Source: Arabidopsis thaliana (taxonomy: Eukaryota > Streptophyta > Magnoliopsida > Brassicales > Brassicaceae). From it: a DNA stretch of 64,000 bases. A program made the translations under genes and the position numbers. Shown here in pieces: positions 46,790 to 59,450 of this stretch. Numbering within the stretch: position 1 is the first letter of the stretch; the number at the start of each line of letters is the position of its first letter. The stretch covers positions 27,947,971-28,011,970 of the forward strand of contig NC_003070.9 of the NCBI RefSeq assembly GCF_000001735.4, given 5' to 3'. A model generated the notes under the pieces. It saw nothing but the letters and a program-made list of their open reading frames with translations, did no database searches and was not told the DNA's origin.

Positions 46790-48526
46790 TTAGTCCTTAG
46801 GATGTCTGAGAAACCGTTTTGAAGGCATAGAAGCAGAGTTAGTACAAGCAAAACCTTTGCTTCTACTCTTTCTATGTCTTGGAATTGGAACTTTCTCAAG
46901 AAGAGATACGACCTCAAGCATCGATGGTCTAACCTTAACATCTCCGATACATTGTAAAGCCAAGAAAGACATCATAAACGCTGCTTTCTGAGGGTATTGA
47001 CCCACAAGCTTTGTGTCCATTATCCTAAACACTTTTCGCTTGTCTCGCAAGTAAGGTGTTGCCCAATCCACTAGGTTTTCTTCTTCCCGTGATTTGGATT
47101 TGTCTATGACTCGACGCCCAGAGAGAATCTCTAGCAACACTACACCGAAGCTGTAGACATCACATTTCGTTGTTAGATGACCTGACAGAGAACAAAAAAA
47201 GGCAATGCTTTTAGAAATTTTCATGTTATGTTCTTTATTGAAATGGAATCAAATGAGCAAATAAATAAATAAAGAGAAACCTGTTGCTAGATACTCTGGA
47301 GCTGCGTAACCTTCTGTACCCATGACTTCTGTTGTCACATGTGAACGGTTATCTTTTGGACCTTCTTTGGCCAATCCAAAGTCTGAGAGTTTGGCGTTGA
47401 ATCCTGAATCGAGAAGGATATTTGCTGCTTTGAAGTCTCTGTAAATGACTTGGTCATTAGCTTCATGCAAAAAACATAGCCCTCGAGCAGCACCAATCGC
47501 GACTTTCATACGCAGTGACCAAGAAAGCACACTGGAACTCCCTAGAATAAGCAGAATCCAGATCATTGAAGGAAAAAACTCAAAAAGTTTTAGATTTAAG
47601 AAAGAGTTTCTTTACTTACTTTCAAACAAATGATTCTCAAGACTACCATTAGGCAAATGCTCGTAAACCAAAAGGCGGTGTTCGTTTTCCAAGGAGTAAC
47701 CAATCAGTTTCACTAGATTCGGATGATGCAATCTTCCAAGATAATTCACTTCCCTCTTTGGAGAAAACCATATACAAGTAGTAGAGATTTCAATAGAGTA
47801 CAGTCTCAAGGTGAAATCATAATAAAATGATTTGAAAAGAAGCTTACCAGCCACTCCTTATGTCCCTGAAGCCCTTCGGTTTTAAGCTTCTTTACAGCAA
47901 CCGCGAGTTCGATTCCAGGTCCACCATTAATACAGCCTTTGTGAACAAACCCGAACCCTCCTTCTCCAATTAGACTCTCTGGACAGAAGTTTCCTGTAGC
48001 ATTCTTTAGCTCATCTAAGGTAAAGGACTTCAAATATTGAGAATGCATTATGTCTCCTTCTTTGTGCGGTGGAGGTAGAGCACTGATAGCTTCACATTTT
48101 CTTGTAATGAGAGGTTTTAAACTCCATGGATATGACAGATTCGAGCTTCTTCCAGTATCACTATTAGCTCCTGGATAAGAAACAGAGCCACACATTCTTA
48201 CATCAAAATGAGAATTAAATGGATAAACAGAACTATCAACAACAAAGTCACTAAAGTTAAGAACAGGGCAATCGAATAACCAGACTACATAAAAGATTCA
48301 TCCATCAATGCATTAACATTCAGAGGGTCCAGGAAAATGTGCAAAAGGACAAGTTATGTTCAACAATTCCAGTAAGAATTTAGTTAGACTCTTCCAGAAA
48401 CAGAGAGATATGAATATCAAAGAATGAGAAGAGCTTACGTGAAAAGGGTTTCGAGTTCACTGAGGAGTCAAGATTATCGTCCTCATTATCATTTCTCTTC
48501 GAACAAGATTCAAAGCAATTCCCCAT
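46790..48526 (-). CDS. PBL29: receptor-like cytoplasmic kinase, PBS1-like 29
   Basis: RLCK-VII (PBS1-like) Ser/Thr kinase, the class that relays signals from pattern-recognition receptors at the plasma membrane. Five exons, 48439-48526, 47848-48170, 47620-47755, 47281-47541 and 46790-47181, give 399 residues. The N terminus MGNCFESC offers Gly2 for myristoylation and cysteines for palmitoylation. The kinase domain starts with [13 protein letters not shown]; the glycine loop is [11 protein letters not shown], with catalytic Lys in AVAVKKLK. The catalytic loop is [12 protein letters not shown], with YRD replacing HRD as usual for [16 protein letters not shown], the P+1 loop [10 protein letters not shown] and the RRVIDKSK region follow. 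The C-terminal tail is basic ([10 protein letters not shown]). Confidence 0.94.
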
Positions 48527-50327
48527 TTAATCCTATACAAAGATGTAATCATCCAAAAACCAAAACCCTAGATACAATTAATGGAAGAAATAAAACAGAG
48601 TATTAAAATGGCTATGGATTGATCTTCCACACCGGCTCTGTCATCGACATTCTTCCTCTGGTGAAAAGGAAGAACGTGGAAACGAGAGTGGTGAAAAGAG
48701 TCAAAATGTATTTGGATTTGAAAGCGATGCAGAGGTTTGGAAGAGAGATTAGAGAGAAAGGGGTTGGAATTGTAAAAATTTGGAAAAACTATAATTAGAG
48801 AGAACTTGGAGAAAAGAGTTTCCGTGTTGTATTAACTTCCTGTCAGAGAGAGTCACCCTATTAATTACCAATTGACTTATTTACGTCACGTGAAACTCTC
48901 GTGTCCCCCACACTCTTCCCATTAATTTTCTTTTTTATTTTTTGGTTATAAATTTACTAGCTGACTTTTTTATAGAATAATTTTTATTACATTTTATTTT
49001 GTTATTTCTTATTGATTTCTTAATAATTTTAAATGATCATATTGTTTATGATAAATGAATAAATGATTATAGCTAAGATGAATCTAAATCAATAGAGAAC
49101 AATCGGTTACCATTTAACATACACGATTATAGTGGACATGATCTTTAATATATGAGAGTTATCTTGGAACTCTGAGAAAATGACTATGAATTTGTAGTGA
49201 AAATTAGATTTTTTTATGTTAACGTCAAAGTCCCATATAGATATTATTATCTCATATGTAGTTATTTGTTTCATTTCTTGAATATGACAAGAAATCCATT
49301 GTGGATAAAGATATGAAGAGATAGTAGTTTGTCCTAATATCGTTATTGTATTCCTATCCGGATTTAAATCATAATGCGTGTTGTTACAAAAAATATTCAT
49401 TGAAGATTCACATATAAAAATGTAAGTGTTTAGGCTCGGTGCTCTATTTCAATCATCATTGACGAACCCATTAGTTCTGGTTGGGTTTGGCGGCACAAGA
49501 TCTCGTTTTTATATAAGGAAGCAAAAAAATCTCAAATAAGTATGTTTGGTGGGAAGAAAATAAAAATTTCAAATAAAAAATTAAAAGTGGCAAAAATCGA
49601 AATTAGGTTATGGCATAAAATTTGCAGCTTTTTGTGCTTCTTTTGAGTGCATAGCGTCAAGTTCACCCCATACTTTATTGCCCATAAACATAATCTTCCA
49701 ATAATTCCTTCAATGTTAATATGCGGAAATGACAGTTTCATAGATTGCTCGGTATCCAACTTAAATAATTAATTATTTTATAATATTTTCATGATATATT
49801 TAGTAATCAACTACGACTTTGTATTCTTCTTTTGACATTTAGAAGAAAGCCCATAAATTCATAATATGTGTTCTTGGACGATTTAGGGAACCATTACGCT
49901 TTGTAAGGTTTTTCATATCTCAAGATCGATAAAAAAAAATAAGATGAAATTTTTGAATGGCATGTTTTAAATTACAAATTCGTTGTTCTTCATATAAGCT
50001 CTTGTTATGACATGTTTTATATTACTCAAAAACACGAAACCAATAAAAAGCTTAGAAATGAACATAGCCAAGTCTTTGGTGAACAAAACCCTAACCAAAT
50101 TAAATGCATATTAGAAAGAAAAAAAGGAGAGACAAACAAGATAACCGAAAATGGGCAAAGGTTTTATATTGGAAACAAGCGAATATTTATGACCCAAGCA
50201 GAAGTGACGAACTCGTATCATTAAACGTTTATAAGGTCATCAACATCTATAGAAAAAAAAACCCGCAAACTATTATTATTATTATAGTAAACAAAAAAAA
50301 GAAGAAGAAGAAAAAGATAGATAGGAA
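48527..50327. other. PBL29 leader and spacer to TMO7
   Basis: PBL29 5' UTR and promoter up to about 48850, then AT-rich sequence, and the TMO7 3' UTR at the right. Plus-strand ORFs near 50012-50442 overlap TMO7 antisense and are not credible. No additional gene is seen. Confidence 0.5.
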
Positions 50328-50698
50328 TTATTGGGTAAGTAAGCTTCTGATTAAAGCAGCTTGTGCAGTGTCTGAGTTTGCTAGTAACTCAGATAGCCTC
50401 TCACTTAGATCATCAACCTCTCTATGCAGATTCCGTATGTAGTTGCACGTATCTTGTAACACCCTCGCTGCTGAAACCTGTCAATATGTATCATGTATCA
50501 TTATTTTCATGCCATATATACGCATATATATTACATAACTAGTTGACTTAGTTAGATTCAGCATACCTTGTCGGAACGACGACTGTCCCTGAGCTCAGGA
50601 AGAAGCTGTTGCAACTTGATAATCAGATCATTGATTTGATCTTCTGAGATCCTTGAAGTTCCTGATGATTGCCTCGAACGTGATCTTCTTCCCGACAT
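50328..50698 (-). CDS. TMO7: atypical non-DNA-binding HLH protein (PRE family)
   Basis: 93-residue HLH protein (TARGET OF MONOPTEROS 7, also PRE3/ATBS1), a small mobile regulator downstream of the auxin factor MONOPTEROS in embryonic root initiation that also promotes brassinosteroid responses by sequestering inhibitory bHLHs. Two exons, 50567-50698 and 50328-50477. The N terminus [20 protein letters not shown] is basic but lacks the Glu/Arg pattern needed to bind an E-box. Helix 1 is [16 protein letters not shown], followed by a loop and helix 2 [20 protein letters not shown], extending into a short leucine-rich coil. Length is typical of the PRE group. It is followed upstream by an unusually long gene-free region. 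Confidence 0.95.
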
Positions 50699-53600
50699 TT
50701 TTTTGTAGAATATTGTTCAACAAGTAGTAAGAGTGACAGAGATAGAAGCAAAGGCACTTTATCGGTGAAACAGGTTATGGAGTTTAGGGTAACACAGAAG
50801 TTATGCCGGAAAAAGAAGAGAGAGAGATAGATAGAGAAAAGTTGATAGTATGAAGGAAACAAGTGAAGTGACGGTTGTATTTATGTAGGTCTTTTTATTA
50901 TTTGTTTATGAAAAATATATAAAATTGCTTTCTTATTTTAGTTAGAAAAAAATATATTGCGAATCTTATTTTTCAAATATTGAATTATATGCCCCCTCTC
51001 CTGACAACTTTTGTTATAATAGAACGATTTCAGAGAATCTCGTATTTTAAATGTACATAGATCTAAATTTGCTAGGTATAATAATATATATCGTTGAATC
51101 TAGCCAAAACATATATGAAAAATTACCCTATACCGTAAAATTTATTAATATGTTTCGAGCTTTGAATTTGACACTCGGACCTTGCAGTTCATATATTAGA
51201 GTTCTAACTTCTAAGGTCTATTTTTAACATTCTTCATTACCTTAATAATTTATATATCTTCAACTTAGTTTTTTTATTACGAAAAAAATAGGAAGTGAAA
51301 AGAAACATTTTAATATTTTTTATTTTATACGAACAGACATGGACGTCATGTAACAGAAATAAACATTTGTATATATTGAAAGGTTATAAAGATGGTAGAG
51401 TATTGTTACTTCTGTGGTGAGTAATGTTAAACTAAAGAAGATATTGAACTGAATTTTGTGCGTTTATCAAGGAAGAAAGTATTATACTTTTTTTTTTATA
51501 TATACTTTATAAGTAAAATAAGCCTATCCATTCCTCGAAACACAACTTCTATTAAGATACAAATTCACATTATCGATGTTTGGGATTTCGCTCTACCACG
51601 TCCACACATGTACCTTATATTTTTTTTAATACTACCAACTTATAATTTATGGCATTGTTATTTAAACCGGCATTTTATACAATACAAAATCAGATTATTT
51701 CTGAAGCATTTTTAGTGTGTTTTTATCAAAAATGACCGAACAGCCAATTAGTTATATAAAAAAAAAAAAAGAAATTTAATTAACAATGTAATTCAATTTG
51801 TTTTGTTTTTTTTTTGTTTTTTTACTCCCTCTACTCTAATATAAGAATTGTTTTGGTATTTTTAATGCAGAATATAAAAAAACATACATGACCAAATTTA
51901 AAAAAAAATACATGACGACGTATAAGAAAAAATCTACACACAGTAATTCTTTTAATTAATATACGTATACATTTTGTGTGTATGAGGAAAGAGCCAAAGT
52001 ATGAGTGATTTGACTGGTCAAAGAGATCACACACACGCCCATGTTCTTTGATCAACAAAACAACACACACGTGGCATTTCGGGAGGCGCGTTCACTTGCA
52101 CCGACCGACGTTGAACACTTCATCGGTCATCTCATTGTTTAGTTATTTATTTAGCTATATGCACTAATCAGCTGCACCACAAAAACACGTAGCTAGGGCC
52201 GTATTTAGAAACTCATAGGCCTAAAGATATAGAAAATGTATCTAAGTTAATTATGAATTAATATTATTATTGAAAAGAGAAAACAGGAAAATATAAAAAT
52301 TATGATGAATAAGAATAAAAAAGAGAATAGAAACATACTTAAAGTATTGAACTACCGTATCCACTTAACGTTTCTTTAACAACAACAAGTATTCACTAAA
52401 TGTTTCTAACTAAAAGCATTTTTAATTTAACCACTATGCTAAAATGATTTTAACAGCAAATATTAAAACCAACATTTGCCTATCGTTTGGAAACTTGAGG
52501 AAAATTTATTTTCATCAATATTTTATCTTTATTTGTTATTTTTTGTATCAATACACAGAAGTCGTTTAGATATATATTGGTTAAAATTTAGATATTTTTG
52601 TTACGTCAACAATCCAAAATTTTAGACCCATATCTACCTCTGCATTTTCTTATTCGTTGTTTTTCTTTGTAACGAATGTTAGGACAATAGTTTACAGAGA
52701 AAAATATTCGCCAACTTTGTATTTCTTACGCCTTTTTTATAATAATTCTGAGATCCTTGTAGTTTCGAGCCTGAAAAGTGAAAACTACAAATTCTTGTAT
52801 AGTAAAAATTACGTACTTTCTTATATAGTTAAAATAAGCCAAGAAAATAAGGAGATATGTTTCAAAAAGAGAAAGTATAAGACGACAAAGAAAAAATGTA
52901 AACTCGAAGAGTGAGCTGTGGAGGACGAAACACAAAATCTCAGATTTTAATACATTGGAGAAATATATGGTAATGCAATTTACTTTTGATTCATTAAATG
53001 CAAATTCCTTGTATGTTGAAAAGTAGCGACCATTTCAGTAAAATCTTCTAGAAGAACTTAATTGTACTGCTGTAGGCTGTTGTACAAATTTTCAACTCCA
53101 TTTCTCACTAGCTCATTGAAACGGTAGAAAATTGGCGATAACAAAATATAATGTTAATGATACAAAATTTTGTACTCCTACTATTGTATATATACCTTCA
53201 CAATTTTTGAAATGGTAAATGAGCGATAAATTATTAAAAGTCAAAATTATTGTATAATATTAATTTATAAGATCATATCAAATGTGGTTTTATATAATAT
53301 ATATCATATATAATTAGATGGTAGTCTAGTGATAGGTATGGGGACCTAGCTCCAACCGAATTTCACTATTTATCTTCTTCGTGTGTTCCATTTAAATGAC
53401 ATGAATGGTCTTCTCACCAAGTTTTCGTCGGAGAGTCAATATCAGGCATAGTTATTTTTTCTTTCCCTTTTTCCTTTATTTGATAAACATATCAGACATA
53501 GCTTTAAAACGTTTCCAAGATAACAGGAATTACAAAAGATAATGAAAAAAATTAGAGACATCTCGATAGTTCTATATCGAATCATCAACAAATATGATAT

Positions 53601-54360
53601 ATCTGTGTGGATAGGATTGAACATGATCATGAGAGAACTAATAATATCTAGAGATAAAAAGTTCGAATAGGGGACTTAAATAATAATTGCGGGTGAACAT
53701 AAATAGATAGTATATACACACAAGGTCAACCAAAACAATCAATCATAACTTTTCTTCGCTATAAAAAAACAAAGTTAAATAAGTCTAAAAGTGATTACAT
53801 TAGAGAGAAAAGATCTAATTGTAAGTTTTTTTTATTTTAGGTAAGATTTGATATGAGTTTTATTTCTAAAGAAAGGAACATAAACAAAGAGCTCAGATGT
53901 GTTAAATTGTGGTCAGCGTGTCTCTCGCGGCACATGATCACTAATCAATCGACAGCGAAGATTAAGCTTTATTTCACGAGCATTCTATTCTTATTACAGT
54001 CTTATTTTTTTTGTTAAAACCTCCAAATCCGTTTTGTTTATTCGTTTTGCTACTTGTTTCGGTTTGTCTAGTTTTCTTCTGTTTTTATTTATTTATGTTA
54101 CACAGAAAATAAAATAATGTTTATATTGAGTTTAAGTATTATAAAGTTTAGTAAAAGAAATTAAATTGGATTATATGATTTCATGATGATAACAATGAAT
54201 TTGATGAATATTTTTCTACTGAGTAGTTAAAGTGGGGTTTAATCAGAAGTTTTGCTTTCTGAAAGATCTTCAATAGTTTTTACTATTCATTTTTGATAAT
54301 AGTAAAGAATGATGGTGATTTGATTTCAATCCTAAATGTTGGAATTAATTAACATATGCA

Positions 54361-54570
54361 GCTTCCGAAGCTGAAAATTTGATTAGGATTATGCAAGCCT
54401 TTTTTAGAGAATTCGATAAAAGAGATCCGAAATAGGGAAGACAAATTCAGGCTCGCGTATGTATGCAAAAATAAATTTAGTCTCTCACAGGTTTAGAAGC
54501 CGAAGATTGATTAGGATTATGCAAAGATATAGACAATTGGGAAGATAACTCTAGTCCCGTGGAATTCTGT
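54361..54570. repeat. diverged tandem duplication
   Basis: GAAGCTGAAAATTTGATTAGG followed by ATTATGCAA at about 54367 recurs as GAAGCCGAAGATTGATTAGG with ATTATGCAA at about 54496. Each copy continues into a GGGAAGA...CTCG/CCCG stretch. Copies are about 130 bp apart with indels. Not coding. Confidence 0.5.
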
Positions 54571-54745
54571 TTTTGATGAGTGAAAATAGATTATTTTTTT
54601 TTAATTAGTAAGGCTTATATCTTCGAAACATATTATAGAAATTGGCGATAAATGCTTGTAGAAAATATTTATACATAATGCTTGTAGAAAATGTTTATAT
54701 ATATATATATATAAACATATATTATTTGTACCATATTTTATTACG

Positions 54746-54747
54746 CG

Positions 54748-54790
<43 letters not shown>
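54746..54790. repeat. (CA)n-(TA)n microsatellite
   Basis: Compound dinucleotide tract: CACACACACA running directly into about 17 TA units. A shorter TA run lies at 54700-54714. Likely length-polymorphic among accessions. Confidence 0.9.
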
Positions 54791-54794
<4 letters not shown>

Positions 54795-57420
54795 AATTAT
54801 ATTAGAAATTGAAAAACACATATTTTACATACAAAGATGCTTAGATCAAATTACGATCTACGTTTAGTCCTTAATTTAGCTCAGGTGTTCTCTCTCTCCA
54901 CTATGACACCGACCAAACAAGCTTAATCGTATAGTATTGCTCAAAAAACGTGATCCAGCTATATATATGTTTGCTCGTACTCGTACCATATTATTATATT
55001 AAAATGTTTGGAAACATAACAATAATCACCTATATATATCAGCATAATTTTTGAAGCTCTGTACTAATTTTTTTAGCTTTATACTATTTTACCGATTAAT
55101 AATATAAACTGTAATGTGGCGAATAGTTTGAAGCTTGAAAGGGCACACTTCATTTATAGAATGCGATTATCATTTTTATGACTTAGGATGAGTCCCAAAA
55201 GCCTATAAACTGTGGACTTGCACGTGAAATTAATCAAATCCACAAAAGTATCGTCTCTTCTTCCAATGCGTTGACGATGAGGAAGACAAAACAAAATAGG
55301 GTAATTTCACAGTTACGGTAATCCTTCTACCTATTCTATAATCTCGGATTACATCTTGTATTATTCCTATAGTTTCAGTGGATATCCATTTACTGCAGTA
55401 CTATCTAATCCTTATATTTTGAGATTCTAAGCAAAGAGTGACAGTCAAATATTCCAGTACTGGTATTCAATTTGATGAGATGTGTGGTTGTATCTAATCC
55501 TTATAAGATGTACTTTGCCAAAATATTCATGATCTTTGCAAGTTAATTTGTATGTAGAGAATTTTTTTAAACCACTCTGATTTTAAAAATAGATTTTTAA
55601 GTTTTTTGCTGCATACAATAATTTTTGCTAACTCCATGCATCAGTCAAATAATTTTACAGGTTTTTGGTTGCATGCTAAGCAAAATATCATCTAAACGAT
55701 TTTAATATTTTATAGCATGCAGACTCAAATATGCTATACAAACATAGTGTTCTTTCATGTTTGTGTTTGGAGTTTACGTTCTGAATTCTAGCAAAGGTCT
55801 ACCAAAAGAAAGAGGCAAACGCTAGATAACTTACGATTGTGAGTTTACACTGTATAGAGATAGATATTAGGCAATATACTATAAATATTCTGATTCGAAA
55901 TATTTAACTTTCCCTAAAAGGATATACTCTTGCTCTTTCTAATCGGTCACCATTTGATTTTTTCTCAATAAACAACCAAAACTAAGACAGTAGGTTGCTG
56001 GTTTTAACGTGTCTGATCTAATCAACACAAATCAAAACTTGGTCGAGCGCGCTACGTCATTCAGATTCGTTTCTATGTTACAACTTGGTACTTAAACCTA
56101 AGTTTGTCAGCACTTAAATATTAAGATGAAGACAAGGTCCACCATCGTCTAAGGTTCTTTTCTTTTACACAATTTGCAAATTTTTAAGATTACCTTAATC
56201 CAATAATTAATCTCCACGATTATGTTTAATGATTGTAATTAGCGTCAGAAACTTTATTATATGTGGTCCCGTGAGACGAAAGAAAACTAGTTGCATTAGG
56301 TTCCATGTACTATATAACTCGTGGGGGTAATATTTTTTGTCGCGAATCCATATTCTCGTTCTAGTAAAAAAAGAAAAGGTTTTGTCGCGCATTGATTTTC
56401 TTTTTATATATACTACAATTAAGTGTGGTCCTATCCTACTAGCTCAAGTAATCAGAATTAAAATCAAGTGGTGGGTCAAATAATATAGCATAATAATCCA
56501 TTTTTGATACATAGAGATAAAGATACTATACGTACGTTTACAGAATATTCTCAGTTAACTAGACCAACGTAATAATCCATCTATCAACGCTATTGCAACC
56601 TACTACATACAGTTTATAGACTTAAAAATAAACGCTATTAGTAAGAGAAAATCAATAAGGTGACAAAAAAAACCAGAGATGAGATAACAATAAATAGGGC
56701 TTTTTTCCTTCTTAAGAAAACAATCAATAAGGCTAAAAGCCTGGTAACAGATCCGGCCCACTACCAGAAGTTAGTGAGGTTAGGGTCAAAAAATGGGCCT
56801 GAAAAACATTAGTTGGTTCTGATCTACTCAAACTCCGAGTTGGTCTACGCCCAAAATACTGAAATTCCAATAAACATGAACCACCACATTCCGTTTAATT
56901 GATCTTTAATTTTTATATATCAAGTTTTTTCAGTAATTTTTGTACATGAATGACATCATATAAATCACATTATCAATAATGTAGTGAAGATGCGATTTTT
57001 TCTTGAGAAGTGAAAAAATCTATAAGAAATTATTGTATTTATCGAAAAAAAATTAATCAGTTTAAAAACTGTACAACTACTAAAAGAAAAGATGTTAACC
57101 AAAGAAAAGAAAAGAAAAAAGAGAAAGAAGAAAAGCAAAACTGAACAAACATGAACTGGATTAGGATAATCTAATCAAAAACAAAGACATTAATTAACGT
57201 GAGAAGCAAAAAAAGAAAAAGCTGTAGTTGTCCGAAGCAGAAACACGTGCAAGAGCATAGAACCAGCCGTTAACTTTCTTTTGCCATAATGGCTAAGCTA
57301 ACTAACGGCGTCGTCGACTAAAACAACAGAAAATACCCTTTAACATCTCTCCTCGTCATCGAGTATATAAAAAAAGAGTAAAGAATAAACATTCATCAGC
57401 TTTATTCTTCAATTTTTTAT

Positions 57421-57558
57421 ATGTGTAAATCCCACCACTGGTTCATTCGTGCATCTTTTTTTAATCGATCCCTCAAAAATAAAAACAATGCAATTCATAG
57501 GCTACCAATTCATCTTAAATGTGGCCGCAATGCTAAGATTGAGATAATACTCAGTTGA
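57421..57558 (+). CDS. upstream ORF in the F-box/kelch leader
   Basis: The first ATG after the likely TATA box (57360-57373) opens a 45-codon frame, beginning MCKSHHWFIRASFF and ending with TGA at 57556-57558, entirely upstream of the leader intron. It is unrelated to the main frame. If the leader is as inferred, scanning ribosomes would meet it within a few tens of bases of the cap, so it could repress or condition translation of the F-box protein. Whether the peptide matters is unknown. Confidence 0.45.
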   Translation: MCKSHHWFIRASFFNRSLKNKNNAIHRLPIHLKCGRNAKIEIILS

Positions 57559-57754
57559 GTTTTGCTTTTTTTTTTTTTTTGATCCTGCCTGAAAAATTTC
57601 TTCATTCTTTTTGTCTGATTTGTTTGAAATCATCGGTATCTAAAGTGGGTTTTGTCTGGATTTTTATTGTTTTCTTAAATTACAGATCTTTAATCGATTC
57701 TGCTTGACGAAATTATCGAGGAATCTAGAAGGTGTTATTCTTCGTTAATAGCTG

Positions 57755-58086
57755 GTAAGATTGATTTAGTGAATTACTCTTTTAGTTTGGGATCTGATTG
57801 TGATTCTATTGGCTGCTGAATTTACCCATCGATCTATTCTTGTGGCTTGCATGTTTTTATATTGTGATTTGTTTTTCTGATCTTGATCTTATTTGAGAGA
57901 TTTCGACCAACGAATGTCTATTTTTGTGGATTCTAATGATTGGTTTTGCTGAATCAGAAAAGTGGTTGAAATATAATTACCTTCTAAACTGATGTCAAAA
58001 CTTAATCTTCACTGGTCAAGAATTGTTACTTTACCTTACTCTTGCGGCGATGATTAGTTTGATGGATTGGTTTGTTTTTTAATTAG
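57755..58086 (+). other. 5' UTR intron of the F-box/kelch gene
   Basis: Donor GCTG|GTAAGA and acceptor TTTTTTAATTAG just 8 bp before the ATG at 58095, with a T-rich interior. Leader introns of this kind often raise expression in plants. Confidence 0.65.
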
Positions 58087-58094
58087 CATCCATC

Positions 58095-59450
58095 ATGTTG
58101 GAGGCTCCGAGTTATCTGGTGTCAAGGGACTTACCATCTTCATGTGAGGAAGAGAGCAAGTGGATATACAATGCACACTGTGTGCTTCAGCTCTCCCTAA
58201 GGAAGCGTTTGTTGGATGATACTGATGTAGAAGGAAGTTCCGCTAAGAAAATGTTACGGGTTGATCATGGAAGCAGAGGTGAATCTGACAAGATTACAGA
58301 TAGTCTTCAGCTTGCTAAAACCTATCAGAGCTCTAACCAGAGTCAACAAGGTGGTGGTGGTGATCAACAGAGTTCACCAGTTACTCGGCTTGACCAAAAC
58401 GCGCTTCTCAACTGCTTGGCTCACTGTTCGTTATCTGATTTCGGGTCTATAGCGTCGACGAATAGAACCTTCCGCTCGTTGATTAAGGACAGCGAGTTGT
58501 ATAGGTTGAGACGGGCAAAGGGTATTGTGGAGCATTGGATTTACTTCTCTTGCAGGCTCTTAGAATGGGAGGCTTATGATCCTAATGGAGATCGCTGGTT
58601 ACGTGTACCGAAAATGACATTCAACGAGTGTTTCATGTGTTCGGATAAAGAGTCTCTGGCGGTTGGCACCGAGCTTCTTGTTTTCGGAAAAGAGATCATG
58701 TCTCATGTGATTTACCGATATAGCATCTTAACCAATACATGGACATCGGGTATGCAAATGAATGTCCCGAGGTGCTTGTTTGGATCAGCGAGTCTAGGCG
58801 AGATCGCGGTTATAGCTGGAGGATGTGATCCGCGTGGGAGGATACTGAGTTCTGCAGAGCTTTATAACTCTGAAACTGGGGAATGGACGGTCATCCCGAG
58901 CATGAACAAAGCGAGGAAAATGTGCTCGAGCGTGTTCATGGATGGGAATTTCTATTGCATTGGAGGTATCGGAGAGGGAAACTCGAAGATGCTATTGTGC
59001 GGTGAAGTCTATGATCTGAAGAAGAAGACATGGACATTGATACCTAACATGTTACCTGAAAGAAGCAGTGGAGGTGGAGGAGATCAAGCAAAAGAGATTG
59101 CTGCTGCAACAGCGGCTTCAGAGGCTCCACCGCTTGTAGCAGTTGTAAAAGACGAGCTTTATGCTGCGAATTACGCGCAGCAAGAGGTGAAGAAATACGA
59201 TAAAAGGCTTAATGTATGGAATAAGGTAGGGAATTTGCCAGAGAGGGCTTCTTCGATGAACGGTTGGGGAATGGCGTTTAGGGCTTGTGGGGATCAGTTA
59301 GTGGTGGTTGGAGGACCTAGGGCAATAGGAGGAGGGTTTATAGAGATCAATGCTTGTGTCCCAAGTGAAGGAACACAACTGCATTGGAGAGTTCTTGCTT
59401 CTAAGCCATCGGGAAACTTTGTGTATAATTGTGCGGTGATGGGATGTTGA
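58095..59450 (+). CDS. F-box/kelch-repeat protein
   Basis: 451-residue intronless CDS for a probable SCF ubiquitin-ligase adaptor. An unstructured Gln/Gly-rich N terminus is followed by an F-box at about 97-140 (LDQNALLNCLAHCSLSDFGS then IASTNRTFRSLIK) for SKP1/ASK binding. A kelch propeller follows. Recognisable blades include IAVIAGGCDPRGRILSSAEL, the YNSETGEWTVIPSMNKARK blade, FYCIGGIGEGN and VYDLKKKTWTLIPNM, with a terminal blade around LVVVGGPRAIGGG. An Ala-rich insertion (AKEIAAATAASEAPP) sits between blades. Substrates cannot be inferred. The start at 58095 directly follows a leader-intron acceptor. Confidence 0.92.
   Translation: MLEAPSYLVSRDLPSSCEEESKWIYNAHCVLQLSLRKRLLDDTDVEGSSAKKMLRVDHGSRGESDKITDSLQLAKTYQSSNQSQQGGGGDQQSSPVTRLDQNALLNCLAHCSLSDFGSIASTNRTFRSLIKDSELYRLRRAKGIVEHWIYFSCRLLEWEAYDPNGDRWLRVPKMTFNECFMCSDKESLAVGTELLVFGKEIMSHVIYRYSILTNTWTSGMQMNVPRCLFGSASLGEIAVIAGGCDPRGRILSSAELYNSETGEWTVIPSMNKARKMCSSVFMDGNFYCIGGIGEGNSKMLLCGEVYDLKKKTWTLIPNMLPERSSGGGGDQAKEIAAATAASEAPPLVAVVKDELYAANYAQQEVKKYDKRLNVWNKVGNLPERASSMNGWGMAFRACGDQLVVVGGPRAIGGGFIEINACVPSEGTQLHWRVLASKPSGNFVYNCAVMGC

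Larger units (their letters stand above)
50699..57420. other. 6.7-kb gene-poor AT-rich region
   Basis: Long spacer upstream of both TMO7 (minus) and the F-box gene (plus). Frames are short and low-complexity on both strands. It holds a (CA)(TA) microsatellite at 54746-54790, a partial tandem duplication at 54361-54570, a degenerate hAT-like patch near 52195-52645, and a TGGGCC cluster near 56754-56870. A TATA box GAGTATATAAAAAA at about 57360-57373 serves the F-box gene. Confidence 0.55.

Noticed and set aside
50012-50442. Plus-strand ORFs overlapping the TMO7 exon
   Set aside because: They are antisense to a confirmed HLH gene and mostly Lys/Asn low-complexity sequence.
52195-52645. Degenerate hAT-like element (starts GGGCCGTATTTAG, ends near GACCCATATCTACC)
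   Set aside because: The ends are only loosely inverted and no 8-bp target duplication could be found, so it is mentioned but not called.
53325-53400. tRNA/SINE-like A-box (GGTAGTCTAGTGATAGG)
   Set aside because: The nearest GTTCGAAT B-box-like word is over 300 bp away, far beyond SINE spacing, and no poly(A) or target duplication was found.
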